NCBI GenBank assembly: GCA_965651255.1
Contig: CBFGRU010000203.1
Coordinates: 1 to 5,895, forward strand
Reading direction: 5' to 3'
Source of the DNA: CBFGRU01 sp965651255
GTDB lineage: Bacteria; Planctomycetota; Phycisphaerae; Phycisphaerales; SM1A02
DNA length: 5,895 nt
The translations under genes were made by a program, and so were the position numbers. The notes beneath the pieces are model-generated. The model had not been told where the DNA came from. It worked only from the letters and a program-made list of their open reading frames with translations, and made no database searches. Within the stretch, counting starts at the first letter, position 1; each line of letters opens with the position of its first letter. Positions 5,734 through 5,895 of this stretch are shown here, piece by piece.

Positions 5734-5735
5734 TC
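5720..5735 (-). terminator. Second palindrome overlapping the PH-domain stop codon
   Basis: GATCGCGTGCGCGATC is a near-complete palindrome: GATCGC pairs with GCGATC around a four-base loop, with a further C-G closing pair possible. Its outer arm overlaps two bases of the TGA stop (5736-5734). With the hairpin at 5693-5710 it forms a tandem pair separated by 9 bases. It may add to 3'-end formation. Confidence 0.35.
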
Positions 5736-5895
5736 ACATCTTCCGGTACTTGTCGATCAACTGCTTGACTTCAAAGGGATCAGGAATGTCATCGATGATG
5801 ATCTCGATTCCATCCTGCCCTGCGGAATCGATGCCGATGCGGCCGACTTTGAAAACACGATCGATAAAGGTCTGATTGATGTCCACACTGCGAAC
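5734..5895 (-). CDS. Bacterial PH-domain protein, C-terminal 53 codons
   Basis: The frame is open from the window edge to TGA at 5736-5734; the start is missing. The 53 residues begin VRSVDINQTFIDRVFKVGRI, continue IDSAGQDGIEIIIDDIPDP (22-40), and end with a helix EVKQLIDKYRKM (42-53). This matches the end of the bacterial PH (YdbT/YdbS-like, DUF304) domain: a Q-x3-DR-x4-G strand turn, a strand around a glycine turn, the I-x-DP motif, then the capping C-terminal helix. Full-length members often have one to three membrane helices before this domain, but none of that can be seen here. Molecular function of this family is poorly defined, with roles proposed at the envelope. Confidence 0.75.
   Translation of the reverse strand, partial: VRSVDINQTFIDRVFKVGRIGIDSAGQDGIEIIIDDIPDPFEVKQLIDKYRKM

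Overview
The window looks like ordinary chromosomal DNA from a free-living, moderately GC-rich, Gram-negative-type bacterium. A mix of genes with strong Shine-Dalgarno sites and genes with none, a secreted kelch-like beta-propeller protein, an FMN-flavoprotein/GNAT/saccharopine-dehydrogenase run, and a palindromic GCGAGC-type element are all compatible with a planctomycete (perhaps Phycisphaerae-like). That assignment is inference from gene style and not proven by any marker here. No rRNA, tRNA, transposase, phage gene or CRISPR array is visible.

Left two thirds (1-4158), all on the minus strand, read right to left. A pyridoxamine-5'-phosphate-oxidase-family flavoprotein (4158-3607) overlaps a GNAT acetyltransferase (3610-2750) by an ATGA stop/start junction. 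After a 99-base gap comes a saccharopine dehydrogenase/lysine dehydrogenase-family oxidoreductase (2650-1484). After a further 168-base gap comes an exported kelch-like propeller protein (1315 to beyond base 1). The first two are almost certainly co-transcribed. The third may join them or may use its own weak promoter. The secreted protein is probably a separate unit.

A 124-base divergent intergenic region (4159-4282) separates this block from two plus-strand genes. The first (4283-4924) fuses a short Cys/His-rich N-terminal region to an NTF2/SnoaL-like domain. The second (4938-5243) is a small protein I do not recognise. Neither has a Shine-Dalgarno site.

The right end returns to the minus strand: a small coiled-coil protein (5526-5263) that converges on the unrecognised gene across 19 bases, a 207-base spacer carrying a striking hairpin, and at the edge the last 53 codons of a bacterial PH-domain protein (5895-5734), with a second hairpin overlapping its stop codon.

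I do not see a clear new defence or mobile system. The points most worth a second look are the translationally coupled flavoprotein-GNAT pair next to an amino-acid dehydrogenase, the Cys/His-NTF2 fusion, the palindromic element in the divergent promoter region, and the hairpin at 5693-5710, which resembles one type I-E-like CRISPR repeat but stands alone.
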